Counted from the first letter of the stretch, positions 53,689 through 62,688 are shown. The stretch: DNA of 64,000 bases from Tritonibacter mobilis (GCF_001681715.1 NZ_LNWY01000021.1:1-64000); one strand, 5' to 3'. Program-made: numbers and translations. The notes: a model not told the origin generated them from the letters alone.

Positions 53689-55233
53689 TCAGTGACGCTG
53701 GCGACCGATGGCTGGGGCGTCTTGCAGCTTAGCCTCGTGGTTTATCACCCAATCAAGCGTCTGGTCGAAGGGCATCGGGCGGCCAATACCAAACCCCTGT
53801 ACGTGGTCACAGCCCAATTGTGCCAAGAACGCATGCTCGCCTGCGGTTTCCACCCCCTCGGCGAGGGTCTTGAGGTCCAGACGCTCTGCCATGGTGAGGA
53901 TGGCGGCGATCATCTTCTGCTGTTCGGGATCGTGATCTGCCTTGGTCACAAAGGAGCGGTCAATCTTGATCCGGGAGACCCGAAAGCGGCGCACGGAGGC
54001 AATCGAGGCATGACCGGTGCCAAAATCATCGAGATCTATATGGCAGCCCATCTCGCCAAGCGCCGTGATATTGCGCGCCACAACCTCGTCGGGCTGATCG
54101 GTCATCACGGTTTCCAGCACCTCGACGGTGAGGCGGTCGGGCGTGAGGCCGAAACGATCAAGTTCCCAGCGAATGCGGTTAACCAAAGCAGGGTCGCGCA
54201 GCTCGTCAGTGGCAAAGTTGACCCCAACCGACGGCACTTTGAGGCCAGCAGCGTCCCATGATTTGATCGCAGTCAACGCCTGTTGCACCATGACCTGGCT
54301 GAGCTTTTGCAAAAGGCCAGCTTGCTCCAGTGCGGGCAGGAAAGCCGAGGGCGGGATCATGCCCTTTACCGGATGACACCAGCGCGCAAGAGCCTCGAAC
54401 CCGGAGACGCGGCCGGTATCGGTGCAAATCTGCGGCTGGAACCATGCTTGGATCATGCCATTTTGCAGCGCGGAAGCTGCGTCCTCCAGCAGGTTATCCG
54501 TGCGGTTGAGGTGCACATGCGTATCGCTAGAGAAGGCACGGATGCTGGAGGGGCCAACGATCAGCGCCTCGTCGAGCGCGGCCACCGCGCACTCCAGCCA
54601 GCTGCTGCCCGCATCCCTGGGGACGCGGTGGCGCTGGCAAATGCCGATAGAGCAGGACACAAAGAGAGAGGTGCCGCCAAAGGGAATGGGTTCTTCCGCG
54701 CGGTACTGCAAACGACCCGCAAGCTGGATGCACAGCTCAAGATCAAGCTGCATGATCGGGGTGAGGCAAATCGCAAACCGGTTGCGCCCCAGCCGGGCCA
54801 CGGTGTCGCGATGGCGCAAAACCGAACGGATTCGCTCCCCGACGCGCTGCATCACGATATCCCCGGCATCCTGACCATGCGCGCCAATCAATTCGTCAAA
54901 ATCGTCGATCTCGATCACCAGAAGCGCGGATTTCAGGCCACTGTCCTCGGTGCGATTAAAAACGTCGCGCGTGTGGGTTTCAAACCCGGACGCCAGCAAC
55001 AGACCCGTCAAGCCGTCACGCCCCGGTGTGACCACGCGTTTGCGGGAGAAACCTGAAAAGAGGGCAAATGTCAGCGGCAGGCCGAGCGCCACCGCCACCA
55101 ATGCTTTTTCGCCACCAAACCAGAACGCCCCAAGGGTGAGCGCAGGCAGGAAGGCCAGCATCGGCGGGCCGAACACCACTTGCGAGATTCCGTCTCTGAC
55201 CCGCTGTAGGAGACGTGAATACGGAAAATTCAT
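53689..55233 (-). CDS. EAL-domain phosphodiesterase with degenerate GGDEF domain
   Basis: 514 residues from ATG 55233. Two membrane helices occupy about residues 23-60. The GGDEF domain (TPGRDGLTGLLL start) has ARLGRNRFAICL where GGDEF should be, so it cannot make cyclic-di-GMP. The EAL domain retains catalytic residues: FEALARW, VNFATDEL, TVEVLETV, CHIDLDDFGTG, IKIDRSFV and LAEGVET. It should hydrolyse c-di-GMP, the GGDEF part acting as a regulatory or GTP-sensing module. It is placed between ttcA and yidC on the same strand. Confidence 0.88.
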   Translation of the reverse strand: MNFPYSRLLQRVRDGISQVVFGPPMLAFLPALTLGAFWFGGEKALVAVALGLPLTFALFSGFSRKRVVTPGRDGLTGLLLASGFETHTRDVFNRTEDSGLKSALLVIEIDDFDELIGAHGQDAGDIVMQRVGERIRSVLRHRDTVARLGRNRFAICLTPIMQLDLELCIQLAGRLQYRAEEPIPFGGTSLFVSCSIGICQRHRVPRDAGSSWLECAVAALDEALIVGPSSIRAFSSDTHVHLNRTDNLLEDAASALQNGMIQAWFQPQICTDTGRVSGFEALARWCHPVKGMIPPSAFLPALEQAGLLQKLSQVMVQQALTAIKSWDAAGLKVPSVGVNFATDELRDPALVNRIRWELDRFGLTPDRLTVEVLETVMTDQPDEVVARNITALGEMGCHIDLDDFGTGHASIASVRRFRVSRIKIDRSFVTKADHDPEQQKMIAAILTMAERLDLKTLAEGVETAGEHAFLAQLGCDHVQGFGIGRPMPFDQTLDWVINHEAKLQDAPAIGRQRH

Positions 55234-55300
55234 GAGTTCGAGACCTTTCGACTTCGCCGGTGGTGCAAGCACAGACTAAATCGCGGGTCTGACTGAGGAG

Positions 55301-56188
55301 TTAACGCAGCTGCGGGATTTCCTCGGATTCCGTCACATCTTCGAAATTTTTGAGCGCCAACCCGGCAAAATCAAAGAGCTTAGGGTCCAGAAGATGCGAC
55401 GGGCGCGCATTCATCAGCGCCCGGAACATCACCTGACGCCGTCCGGGGCTGTTTGATTCCCATGTATCAATGATCTGTTTCACTTGCTGTCGTTGCAGCC
55501 CGTCCTGACTGCCGCAAAGATCGCAAGGGATGATCGGATAATTCATCGAGCGCGCAAATTTCTCGCAATCGGCCTCGGCCACATGGGCAAGGGGGCGAAA
55601 CACAAACAAATCGCCTTCTTCATTAACCAGCTTCGGCGGCATGGTGGCCAGACGACCACCGTGAAAGAGGTTCATGAAGAACGTCTCAAGGATGTCATCG
55701 CGGTGATGGCCGAGCACCACGGCAGAGCAGCCTTCCTCACGCGCAATACGGTAGAGATTGCCACGGCGCAGGCGCGAACACAGGGCACAATAGGTGCGTC
55801 CTTGCGGGACTTTGTCCATCACGATGGAATAGGTGTCCTGGTATTCGATCCGGTGCGGCACACCCATCTTTTCCAGAAACTCCGGCAGCACCGTGGCGGG
55901 AAACCCCGGCTGCCCCTGATCAAGGTTGCAGGCCAGCAGATCCACCGGCAACAGCCCGCGCCACTTGAGTTCATAGAGCACGGCCAGCAGGGTGTAGCTG
56001 TCCTTGCCGCCAGAAAGGCAGACCAGCCATTTCGGCACAGAGCCGTCCTCGCGCCGTTCCACCATGCCATATTGCTCCACCGCTTCGCGCGTGTAGCGCA
56101 CGATACGTTTGCGGAGTTTTTTGAACTCGGTGGTCTGCGGCGCGCCGTGAAAGAGCGGGTGAATGTCGTCGATGTCCTGGTCCAGCAT
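55301..56188 (-). CDS. ttcA: tRNA 2-thiocytidine(32) synthetase TtcA
   Basis: 295 residues from ATG 56188 ([17 protein letters not shown]); an ATG 48 bases upstream is possible but less conserved. The PP-loop is [15 protein letters not shown], and the Fe-S-binding cysteines are [10 protein letters not shown] and [36 protein letters not shown] is another TtcA hallmark. It thiolates cytidine 32 of certain tRNAs, using an iron-sulfur cluster. It diverges from the DUF3833 gene. Confidence 0.93.
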   Translation of the reverse strand: MLDQDIDDIHPLFHGAPQTTEFKKLRKRIVRYTREAVEQYGMVERREDGSVPKWLVCLSGGKDSYTLLAVLYELKWRGLLPVDLLACNLDQGQPGFPATVLPEFLEKMGVPHRIEYQDTYSIVMDKVPQGRTYCALCSRLRRGNLYRIAREEGCSAVVLGHHRDDILETFFMNLFHGGRLATMPPKLVNEEGDLFVFRPLAHVAEADCEKFARSMNYPIIPCDLCGSQDGLQRQQVKQIIDTWESNSPGRRQVMFRALMNARPSHLLDPKLFDFAGLALKNFEDVTESEEIPQLR

Positions 56189-56322
56189 AAGCGCCCCGTA
56201 GCGCCTGTCTGAGGGCTTGCCAAGTAAAACCTGCATGAAGCCTGCGCAAAAGATCCGCGGACTTTCGATCCACGCGGGGGGATGGGGCGTATTCCCTCAT
56301 GTAACAGCAGGGAGAGAGCGCG

Positions 56323-56871
56323 ATGAAATACCTATGGCGCGTAGCGCTGATGGTGGCTGCGGTGCTGGCAATGCTGGGGCTTGCCAATTGCGGGCGGCCC
56401 TCGCTGGGGGATGCAAAACTCAGCGATCGGCAGCTCAATCTTGAGGACTACTTTACCGGAAAAACAGTGGCCTACGGTCAGTTCAAGGATCGCTTTGGCA
56501 CAGTGCGGCAACGGTTCAAAGTGGATATCGACGGTGCATGGGATGGCGAGCAGCTCACTTTGAACGAGCGGTTCGCCTATGCGGATGGCTCAAGCGAGAC
56601 ACGCAATTGGGTGCTGACGAAAACTGGCGCGGATCAATGGGTTGGCACCGCCGAAGGGGTGCAGGGGCAGGCGCAGGGGCGCGAGGTCGGAGACACGTTC
56701 AACTGGACCTACACCATTGATCTGCCGATGCCCGATGGCGATAGCATGCGGGTCGATTTTGACGACTGGATGTGGCTTCAGGAAGATGGGCGTCTGTTGA
56801 ACATCGCTTATATGCAGCGCTTTGGCGTGACGTTGGGCGAGGTTACGATTTTCTTTGAAAAACGCCAGTGA
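56323..56871 (+). CDS. DUF3833 family lipoprotein
   Basis: 182 residues with a signal peptide ending in the lipobox LANC (Cys23). The mature part opens with LSDRQLNLEDYFTGKTVAYG and continues QFKDRFGTVRQRFKVDIDG (DUF3833 pattern: FxGxxxAxGxFxDRFG). It is probably an outer-membrane-anchored lipid-binding-like protein of unknown role. It lies between ttcA and yidD on the opposite strand; its stop is only one base away from the end of yidD. Confidence 0.85.
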   Translation: MKYLWRVALMVAAVLAMLGLANCGRPSLGDAKLSDRQLNLEDYFTGKTVAYGQFKDRFGTVRQRFKVDIDGAWDGEQLTLNERFAYADGSSETRNWVLTKTGADQWVGTAEGVQGQAQGREVGDTFNWTYTIDLPMPDGDSMRVDFDDWMWLQEDGRLLNIAYMQRFGVTLGEVTIFFEKRQ

Positions 56872-56872
56872 C

Positions 56873-57133
56873 CTAGTGGTCGTGGCCGCAGCAGCGGTCA
56901 TGCTCCGGGTCGGCGCCGGGCACCGGATCATAGCCAGAACTGCCAAGGGGATGGCAGCGGCCAATGCGGCGCAGCATCAGATATGTGCCTTTGAGGGGGC
57001 CATGTCTCTCCAGCGCTTCCAGCGCGTAGGCGGAACAGGTCGGCTGATAGCGACAGTTAAAGCCCACCCATGGGCTGAACAGCAGCCGATAGCCGCGGAC
57101 GGGGAGGGCGATGAGGCGGGCGAGAAAGCGCAT
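56873..57133 (-). CDS. yidD: Membrane protein insertion efficiency factor YidD
   Basis: 86 residues from ATG 57133 (MRFLARLIALPVRGYRLLFS). The ORF is open for 34 codons upstream, but that part is Pro-rich and runs into a dispersed repeat (57189-57263), so the shorter start is preferred. The YidD signature FSPWVGFNCRYQPTCSAYALEA and RCHPLGSSGYDPVP are present. It aids YidC-dependent insertion. The gene order rpmH-rnpA-yidD is conserved in many bacteria. A His/Cys-rich tail ends the protein. Confidence 0.9.
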   Translation of the reverse strand: MRFLARLIALPVRGYRLLFSPWVGFNCRYQPTCSAYALEALERHGPLKGTYLMLRRIGRCHPLGSSGYDPVPGADPEHDRCCGHDH

Positions 57134-57188
57134 GACACCGACATAGGCGCTGGGCTCTGACAGTGCAACTTTGATGGGGCGGCAGATT

Positions 57189-57263
57189 GCGCCGCGCAGC
57201 GGCGCTGGGCCCAACGGGGGAGGGGGCATGTTCATGCACCCGACACGGGCGGGAGCCTCCCGC
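57189..57263 (+). repeat. Dispersed intergenic repeat, family 2, copy F
   Basis: GCGCCGCGCAGCGGCGC, GGCCCAACGGG, spacer, CGGGCGGGAGCCTCCCGC. It sits exactly between rnpA and yidD. Confidence 0.55.
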
Positions 57264-57265
57264 TG

Positions 57266-57733
57266 TCAGGAGCCGTGGATTTTGCGCAGCGCGTAGGCAA
57301 AGTCTTTTTGCATTTGCTCAAACGGGCAGGTGGTGGTCTCGCCTGCGCGTCCGATCAGCACATAATCCCAGCCGGGTTTGCCATGCTCTTTCAACAGCAG
57401 CCGCGCGATTTCACGCAAGCGCCGTTTGGCGCGGTTGCGCATCACCGCGTTGCCGACCTTTTTGGAACAGGTAAAGCCAACCCGAAACGGACCATCGTCG
57501 CCGCGCTTGCGTCCCTGCACCATCATCGACCTTGTGCCCTGCTTGCGCGCGCGGGCGGCAGCGAGGAAATCGCCGCGTTTGGTCAAGAGTTCCATTCCCG
57601 CCCGAATCTTTGCAGGCTTGGACGGGCGCGGGGCGCGGCTTGTTTTGGGGGTGGCAGATGCACAAACGGACACCGCCGGAGGCTGTGTCCCCTGGTCAGC
57701 TTTGCCGTCCATGGGAGCCTCCGGCGGTGTCAT
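57266..57733 (-). CDS. rnpA: Ribonuclease P protein component
   Basis: 155 residues if the ATG at 57733 is used; the family core begins at MELLTKRGDFLAAARARKQG (ATG 57595), so a start there is possible. The RNase P protein signature is RVGFTCSKKVGNAVMRNRAKRRLREI (core KVGNAVMRNRAKRRLRE). With the M1-type RNA it matures tRNA 5' ends. It follows rpmH by 33 bases. Confidence 0.93.
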   Translation of the reverse strand: MTPPEAPMDGKADQGTQPPAVSVCASATPKTSRAPRPSKPAKIRAGMELLTKRGDFLAAARARKQGTRSMMVQGRKRGDDGPFRVGFTCSKKVGNAVMRNRAKRRLREIARLLLKEHGKPGWDYVLIGRAGETTTCPFEQMQKDFAYALRKIHGS

Positions 57734-57766
57734 GTCCGTCAGAACCAGTCGTCTGAGCGCGAAAAC

Positions 57767-57901
57767 TTATGCGCTCAGGGACTTACGACCGCGTGCGCGG
57801 CGTGAGTTCAGGATTTTGCGGCCTGCCTTGGTGGCCATACGCGCACGGAAGCCGTGGCGGCGTTTGCGAACCAGGTTCGAAGGCTGATAGGTGCGTTTCA
57901 T
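57767..57901 (-). CDS. rpmH: 50S ribosomal protein L34
   Basis: 44 residues, too short for the usual ORF limit, found by translating the minus strand ahead of rnpA. It starts [20 protein letters not shown], continues [20 protein letters not shown] and ends SLSA, a perfect L34. It is the first gene of rpmH-rnpA-yidD, and a strong sigma-70 promoter is found about 70 bases upstream. Confidence 0.97.
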   Translation of the reverse strand: MKRTYQPSNLVRKRRHGFRARMATKAGRKILNSRRARGRKSLSA

Positions 57902-58328
57902 CGCTCCGGTCTCCAAATGTTGTCATCGGGTACGGCGCGGAATCGCCCCCCGGGGTCTATCTCGAAGCCCGGTCTCTAGACGCCTGATGCCCGGCTGTCA
58001 AACCCCATGCGGGGAATTTCAGCGCCTGCTGCCATATTTCTGTTAAAAAACACGAGGCGCGGCGCGATCGAACAGGGCAAATCGCCCAATGGCGCGGCGG
58101 TGGCACGTCATCGAAGGGAATCACTTACACCAAAATGCGCAGCGCGCAACGTCGAGGAAATGTTTCAATTCTGTCATCGAAGGGCCCGGATCATCACGAA
58201 ACGGCAGGCCGTCATCAAGCGGGCGTGAGAGAGGCTGCAGCGCTCTCGCCATTCCCACATCTAGAGCGCTAGAGCAAAAGAGCAGTCACACCGACGGATG
58301 CCTGCAGAGCCCGCGTAAGGAATATGAG
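57902..58328. other. Divergent intergenic region between rpmH and the VTT protein gene
   Basis: 427 bases. The rpmH promoter lies at 57973-58001 (minus). The right part should hold the promoter for the VTT-reductase-kinase operon, but no clear box pair was found. An in-frame extension of the VTT gene upstream to 58089 has no coding character. Confidence 0.5.
57973..58001 (-). promoter_or_regulatory. Sigma-70 promoter of rpmH-rnpA-yidD
   Basis: Perfect TTGACA, a 17-base spacer and TAGAGA on the minus strand. The start point is expected about 65 bases ahead of rpmH. Confidence 0.75.
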
Positions 58329-59066
58329 ATGATGAGCGAAACCCCGTCCTCCCCGCCCCAAAAGACCTGGCTCAGACATGTGCCGTTGGCCCTTGTGGCG
58401 GTCGTTGCCATCATTGGGGCTGTGACCCTCGGGGATGTGCTGTCCTTTGAAACCCTGCGTGACAACCGCGAGGCGCTTTTGGCATTTCGGGATCAGAACT
58501 ATGTGGGGCTCGTGTTGGCGTTTCTGGCCGCTTACATCGTGATCGTCGCCTTCTCGCTGCCGGGCGCGGCGGTGGCGTCAATGACCGGGGGGTTCCTGTT
58601 TGGTCTGATTGCGGGCACTGCGTTCAACGTGATCGCCGCCACCATCGGGGCGATGGCGATCTTTCTGGCCGCGCGTTGGGGGCTGGGGGCGACACTATCG
58701 GCCAAGATGGCGGCCAGCGAAGGCCGTATCCAGCGGCTGAAAGCTGCGCTTCATGACACCGAGATCGAGGTGCTGCTGCTGTTGCGTTTGGTGCCAGCGG
58801 TGCCGTTTTTTGTCGCGAACCTCCTGCCGGCGCTGGTGGGGGTGAAGCTGTGGAATTTCTTTTGGACCACGGCGCTGGGCATCATTCCGGGGGCGATTGT
58901 GTTCACATGGATTGGTGTCGGCTTGGGCGAGGTGTTTGATCGCGGCGAAAGCCCGAACCTCAGCCTTTTGTGGGAGCCGCATGTCTTGGGGCCGATCCTT
59001 GGCCTGTGTGCCCTGGCGGCGTTGCCCATTGTGATCAAGGCCCTGCGCGGCAAGACGGAGGTCTGA
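58329..59066 (+). CDS. TVP38/TMEM64 (VTT domain) membrane protein
   Basis: 245 residues from ATG 58329, with AAGGA 7 bases upstream. Membrane segments begin at HVPLALVAVVAIIGAVTLG. The VTT/SNARE-associated core is FSLPGAAVASMTGGFLFGLI and LRLVPAVPFFVANLLPALVG, ending in GIIPGAIVFTWIGVGLGE. DedA/VTT proteins are thought to scramble or flip lipids. It is 3 bases upstream of a flavin disulfide reductase gene, an association seen repeatedly, including in fused proteins. Confidence 0.9.
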   Translation: MMSETPSSPPQKTWLRHVPLALVAVVAIIGAVTLGDVLSFETLRDNREALLAFRDQNYVGLVLAFLAAYIVIVAFSLPGAAVASMTGGFLFGLIAGTAFNVIAATIGAMAIFLAARWGLGATLSAKMAASEGRIQRLKAALHDTEIEVLLLLRLVPAVPFFVANLLPALVGVKLWNFFWTTALGIIPGAIVFTWIGVGLGEVFDRGESPNLSLLWEPHVLGPILGLCALAALPIVIKALRGKTEV

Positions 59067-59069
59067 GAG

Positions 59070-60485
59070 ATGCAGTCGATCAAATGTGATCTGCTTATTA
59101 TCGGTGCGGGGTCCGGCGGGCTGTCGCTGGCGGCGGGTGCAAGCCAGATGGGGGCCGATGTGGTGCTGCTTGAGGCGCATAAGATGGGCGGCGACTGTCT
59201 GAATTACGGGTGCGTGCCGTCAAAGGCGCTGCTGGCGAGCGGCCATATGGCTCATGCACAGGCACATGGCACGGCGTTTGGCATCGCGGATCACGCGCCT
59301 CAGGTGAATTATGCCGCGGCCAAGGGTCATGTGCAGGAGGTGATCGACACCATCGCGCCGGTCGACAGTCAGGAGCGGTTTGAAGGGTTTGGCGTGCGGG
59401 TCATTCGCGAACAGGGCCGGTTTGTCGGCCCCAATGAGGTGGAGGCTGGCGAGACAAGGATCACCGCGCGGCGGATCGTGGTTGCCACCGGCTCCAGCCC
59501 GTTTGTGCCACCGATACCGGGGCTGGAGGATGTGCCCTATCTGACCAATGAAACGCTGTGGGAGCTCAAAGAGCGCCCGGCGCATCTGATTGTGGTTGGC
59601 GGCGGCCCGATCGGCATGGAGATGGCGCAGGCGCATCGCCGTCTGGGCAGCAAGGTCACGGTGCTTGAGGCGCAGGGCGCGCTGGGGCGTGATGACCCGG
59701 AGGCGGCAGCCTTTGTGCTGGAGCGTTTGCGCGGCGAAGGGATCGACATTCGCGAACACACCGCAGCGCAGGCTGTGCGTCAGGAGGCAGGCCAGATCGT
59801 GGTGCAGACCAGCGCCGGGACGGTCTCTGGCTCGCATCTTTTGGTGGCGGTGGGGCGCAAGCCCAATATCGACGGGCTGAACCTTGCGGCAGCAGGGGTC
59901 GATGTGACACCCGCCGGGATCAAGGTCGGGCCGGACCTGCGCAGCAGCAATTCCAAAGTCTACGCCATCGGGGATGTGGCCGGGCAGGGGCAATTCACCC
60001 ATCTGGCGGGTTATCACGCCAGTGTCATTATCCGCTCTTTGCTGTTTGCCCTACCTGCCAAGGCCAAGGGCGACCACATCCCGCGGGCCACGTATACGGA
60101 TCCCGAAATCGCCCAAGTGGGGCTTACGGAGGCTGAGGCGCGCAAAAAATACGAGGGGCGACTGGAGGTGGCGCGGTTTGACTACGGCCACAACGACCGC
60201 GCCATTGCGACCCGTCAGGCACAGGGTTTCATCAAGGTGATGGTGGTCAGGGGCCGCCCGGTGGGGGCGACCATTGCCGGTCATCAGGCCGGAGAGTTGA
60301 TCGCCACATGGTCGCTTGCCATTGCCAATGCGATGAAGATGAGCCAAATCGCCGCAATGGTTGCGCCTTATCCAACAATCGCGGAACTTAACAAACGGGT
60401 CGCGGGGGCGTATTTCTCACCGAGACTATTTGAAAATTCCGGCATAAAACGGGTTGTCCGGCTGGTGCAGCGCTGGCTACCCTGA
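59070..60485 (+). CDS. FAD-dependent pyridine nucleotide-disulfide oxidoreductase (MerA-like)
   Basis: 471 residues. The FAD motif is LLIIGAGSGGLSLAAGA, the redox-active disulfide is GGDCLNYGCVPSKALL (Cys43 and Cys48), the NAD(P)H motif is VVGGGPIGMEMAQAHRRLG, and YAIGDVAGQGQFTHLAGYHA (core AIGDVAG) is the second FAD site. The C-terminus has APYPTIAELNKRV rather than the His-Pro of dihydrolipoamide dehydrogenase. No N-terminal metal domain is present, so mercury reduction is unlikely. It lies between the VTT protein and the kinase. Confidence 0.92.
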   Translation: MQSIKCDLLIIGAGSGGLSLAAGASQMGADVVLLEAHKMGGDCLNYGCVPSKALLASGHMAHAQAHGTAFGIADHAPQVNYAAAKGHVQEVIDTIAPVDSQERFEGFGVRVIREQGRFVGPNEVEAGETRITARRIVVATGSSPFVPPIPGLEDVPYLTNETLWELKERPAHLIVVGGGPIGMEMAQAHRRLGSKVTVLEAQGALGRDDPEAAAFVLERLRGEGIDIREHTAAQAVRQEAGQIVVQTSAGTVSGSHLLVAVGRKPNIDGLNLAAAGVDVTPAGIKVGPDLRSSNSKVYAIGDVAGQGQFTHLAGYHASVIIRSLLFALPAKAKGDHIPRATYTDPEIAQVGLTEAEARKKYEGRLEVARFDYGHNDRAIATRQAQGFIKVMVVRGRPVGATIAGHQAGELIATWSLAIANAMKMSQIAAMVAPYPTIAELNKRVAGAYFSPRLFENSGIKRVVRLVQRWLP

Positions 60486-60502
60486 GGCGAAAACGGGGAC
60501 TG

Positions 60503-61888
60503 ATGTTAAACACGCTTTCGGGCCGATTCCTGATCCTGACAACGGTCTTCGTGATGTTGGCCGAAGTGTTGATCTTTGTCCCCTCGATCTCTCGGTTTCG
60601 GCAGGACTACCTGGAGGACCGTCTGGAGCGGGCTCAGATCGCCTCGCTTGCGCTGTTGGCAGATGACATGATCGAAAGCAGTCTGGAGCGGGAGCTGTTG
60701 GAGAATGCGGGCGTTTATAACGTGGTGCTTCGGCGCGACGAGATGCGCCAACTGGTGCTGTCCTCGCCCATCCCGCGCCCGATCGGTGCGACATTTGATC
60801 TGCGCGACGCCAGCGCGCTGACCCTGATCGGCGATGCGTTGATGCGCCTTTCGACGCCGGGCAATGACATCATTCGGGTGATCGGCGCACCGGTGCGGGA
60901 TGCGGGTCTGCTTATTGAGATCACCATGGAGACCGGTCCGCTGCGGGCGGCAATGATCGACTATGGTCTGCGTATTCTGCTGCTCTCGGCGGTGATTTCT
61001 GTGCTGACGGCGGTGTTGTTGTTTATCGCGGTGCGCATGGTGCTGGTGAAGCCGATCAAGGGTGTGATTGGCTATATGCAGCGCTATGCAGCCGCGCCCG
61101 AAGATGCACGTGGGATCATTACCCCGAAGGCGGGGGTGATCGAGCTGCGCGAAGCCGAAGAGGCGTTGCAGAAGCTTCAGACCGAACTGACCCATGCGCT
61201 AAAGCAGCGCGAGAGGCTGGCGCAGCTTGGCGGTGCGGTGGCCAAGATCAGCCATGATCTGCGCAATATCCTCACCTCGGCGCAACTGTTCACTGACCGC
61301 ATCGAGATGAGCGAAGACCCTCTGGTGCGACGTCTGGCGCCGAAACTGGTGAATTCCATCACCCGCGCGGTGTCGCTCTGTGAGGGCACGCTGGCCTTTG
61401 GGCGCGCCGAAGAACCGGCGCCGACATTTGGCCGGGTGTGCCTCAGCGAGATCATTGATGACGTGGCAGAGAGTGAAAACCTCGTGGCCTCTGATGTGGT
61501 GGTGGAGATCGCCAATACCGTGCCGCTGCCCACGATGATCCGCTGCGACAAGGAGCAGATCTTTCGCGTGGTTATGAACCTCGTGCGCAATGCCCGGCAG
61601 GCGATCATCGCCACAGGGCGCGATGGGCGCATTACGGTGTCCTTGCGCGAAGAGGAGGATGCGTGGTGGATCGAAGTGGCCGATGATGGCCCCGGTCTGC
61701 CGAAAAAGGCACTCGACAATCTGTTCACCCCGTTTCAGGGCGGCGCGCGCAAGGGCGGTACCGGACTTGGGCTGGCGATTGCGGCGGAGCTGGTCAAAGG
61801 TCACGGCGGTCAACTGACGCTGGGCAGAACCGGCCCAGAAGGCACGGTGTTTGAGATTTGCCTGCCCAAAGGCGATGGCGCGGTTTAA
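60503..61888 (+). CDS. Sensor histidine kinase
   Basis: 461 residues. Membrane helices at about 8-28 and 156-180 flank a 125-residue periplasmic sensor without a known domain. A HAMP-like linker follows. The phosphorylated His251 lies in VAKISHDLRNILTSAQLF. The ATP-binding domain has MNLVRNARQAI (N-box), VADDGPGLP (G1) and GGTGLGLAIAAELV (G2). No response regulator gene is adjacent. It is 17 bases downstream of the reductase, so it may sense an envelope redox or lipid state linked to these genes. Confidence 0.9.
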   Translation: MLNTLSGRFLILTTVFVMLAEVLIFVPSISRFRQDYLEDRLERAQIASLALLADDMIESSLERELLENAGVYNVVLRRDEMRQLVLSSPIPRPIGATFDLRDASALTLIGDALMRLSTPGNDIIRVIGAPVRDAGLLIEITMETGPLRAAMIDYGLRILLLSAVISVLTAVLLFIAVRMVLVKPIKGVIGYMQRYAAAPEDARGIITPKAGVIELREAEEALQKLQTELTHALKQRERLAQLGGAVAKISHDLRNILTSAQLFTDRIEMSEDPLVRRLAPKLVNSITRAVSLCEGTLAFGRAEEPAPTFGRVCLSEIIDDVAESENLVASDVVVEIANTVPLPTMIRCDKEQIFRVVMNLVRNARQAIIATGRDGRITVSLREEEDAWWIEVADDGPGLPKKALDNLFTPFQGGARKGGTGLGLAIAAELVKGHGGQLTLGRTGPEGTVFEICLPKGDGAV

Positions 61889-62568
61889 CTCTCTGATCTG
61901 CTGGCGTTTTGCGAGCGGCGACTATTGAGGATGTGATCAATCGCCGGGCGGGCGCTCATGATAATATGAGTTTCCAGATGGGCGGCCAGCGCCTCACCGT
62001 CACAGCGGCGAAAACAGTCCAAAATTTCGGCGTGTTCGCGCAATTGCCGCTGCCGTGCCCGCACCGAGATGATCGGCTTGCCAAACCGCTGGAACAGGCG
62101 CTGGTGCAGGGCGCGCAGATGTTCGATCACATGCGGACGATTGGCCGGAGCCAGCAGCGCCTCGTGAAAGGCGATATTGTGCCGTGACCAATCCTCATCA
62201 CTGCAGGTTTCCATCGCCGCTTGCGCGGCCTCCAGTTTGGCAATATCCGCCTCGGTGGCATAGCGCGCGGCCATTTGCGCCAGCCAGCCTTCGATTTGGG
62301 CGCGCATTTCGGCCAGTTGCTCAATCTCGCTGGGGGAGGGTAAGCTGACGATGGCGCCCCGGTTGGAGCGCAACGCCACCAACCCTTCTGTTTCAAGCAG
62401 TTGGAAGGCCTCGCGCAGGGGCACCCGGCTCACACCCAGTTCTTCGGCCAAGCGGGATTGGCGCAGCGGCGCGCCATCCTCAAACCGGCCTTCAAGGATC
62501 ATGTCTCGGATGCGATCCGCCGTCTGACGCGCGCTTTGTCCGCGTTGCATTTGGTCTTCCTTGCTCAT
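61885..62568 (-). CDS. GntR family transcriptional regulator (FCD type)
   Basis: 227 residues. The N-terminal winged helix contains RIRDMILEGRFEDGAPLRQS and RLAEELGVSRVPLREAFQLLETEGLV (core ELGVSRVPLREA). The all-helical FCD ligand domain shows the metal/ligand His and Asp pattern HNIAFHEALLAPANRP and REHAEILDCFRRCD, HLETHIIMS. It diverges from the second BztA-like gene, and twin palindromes lie between them. Its stop overlaps the histidine kinase stop by 4 bases in convergent orientation. Confidence 0.92.
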   Translation of the reverse strand: MSKEDQMQRGQSARQTADRIRDMILEGRFEDGAPLRQSRLAEELGVSRVPLREAFQLLETEGLVALRSNRGAIVSLPSPSEIEQLAEMRAQIEGWLAQMAARYATEADIAKLEAAQAAMETCSDEDWSRHNIAFHEALLAPANRPHVIEHLRALHQRLFQRFGKPIISVRARQRQLREHAEILDCFRRCDGEALAAHLETHIIMSARPAIDHILNSRRSQNASRSES

Positions 62569-62648
62569 TCAAGTGTTCTGGCGCGCTGGCTGCGCGGCGT
62601 CAACATCACCTGCTGTGTCGCCATTTTTGACAGTCAAACCGTCATTTG

Positions 62649-62656
62649 TGAATTCA
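62649..62656. promoter_or_regulatory. Candidate GntR operator, site 1
   Basis: TGAATTCA (in TTTGTGAATTCAAAAT) is palindromic and repeated as site 2, with the centres 31 bases, about three helical turns, apart. It lies between divergent gntR and the binding-protein gene. Confidence 0.5.
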
Positions 62657-62678
62657 AAATACGTCACCAATGCCTAAA

Positions 62679-62688
62679 TTGAATTCAA
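62679..62688. promoter_or_regulatory. Candidate GntR operator, site 2
   Basis: TTGAATTCAA is a perfect 10-base palindrome within AAATTGAATTCAAAAATG. It is only 6 bases upstream of a TTGACT, a plausible -35 box for the binding-protein gene. Confidence 0.5.

Noticed and set aside
57134-57235. 34-codon N-terminal extension of yidD
   Set aside because: Pro-rich, without YidD similarity, and it runs into a dispersed repeat; the ATG at 57133 gives the normal protein.
58089-58328. 80-codon N-terminal extension of the VTT protein
   Set aside because: The sequence is not membrane-like or conserved in style, and AAGGA sits correctly for the ATG at 58329.
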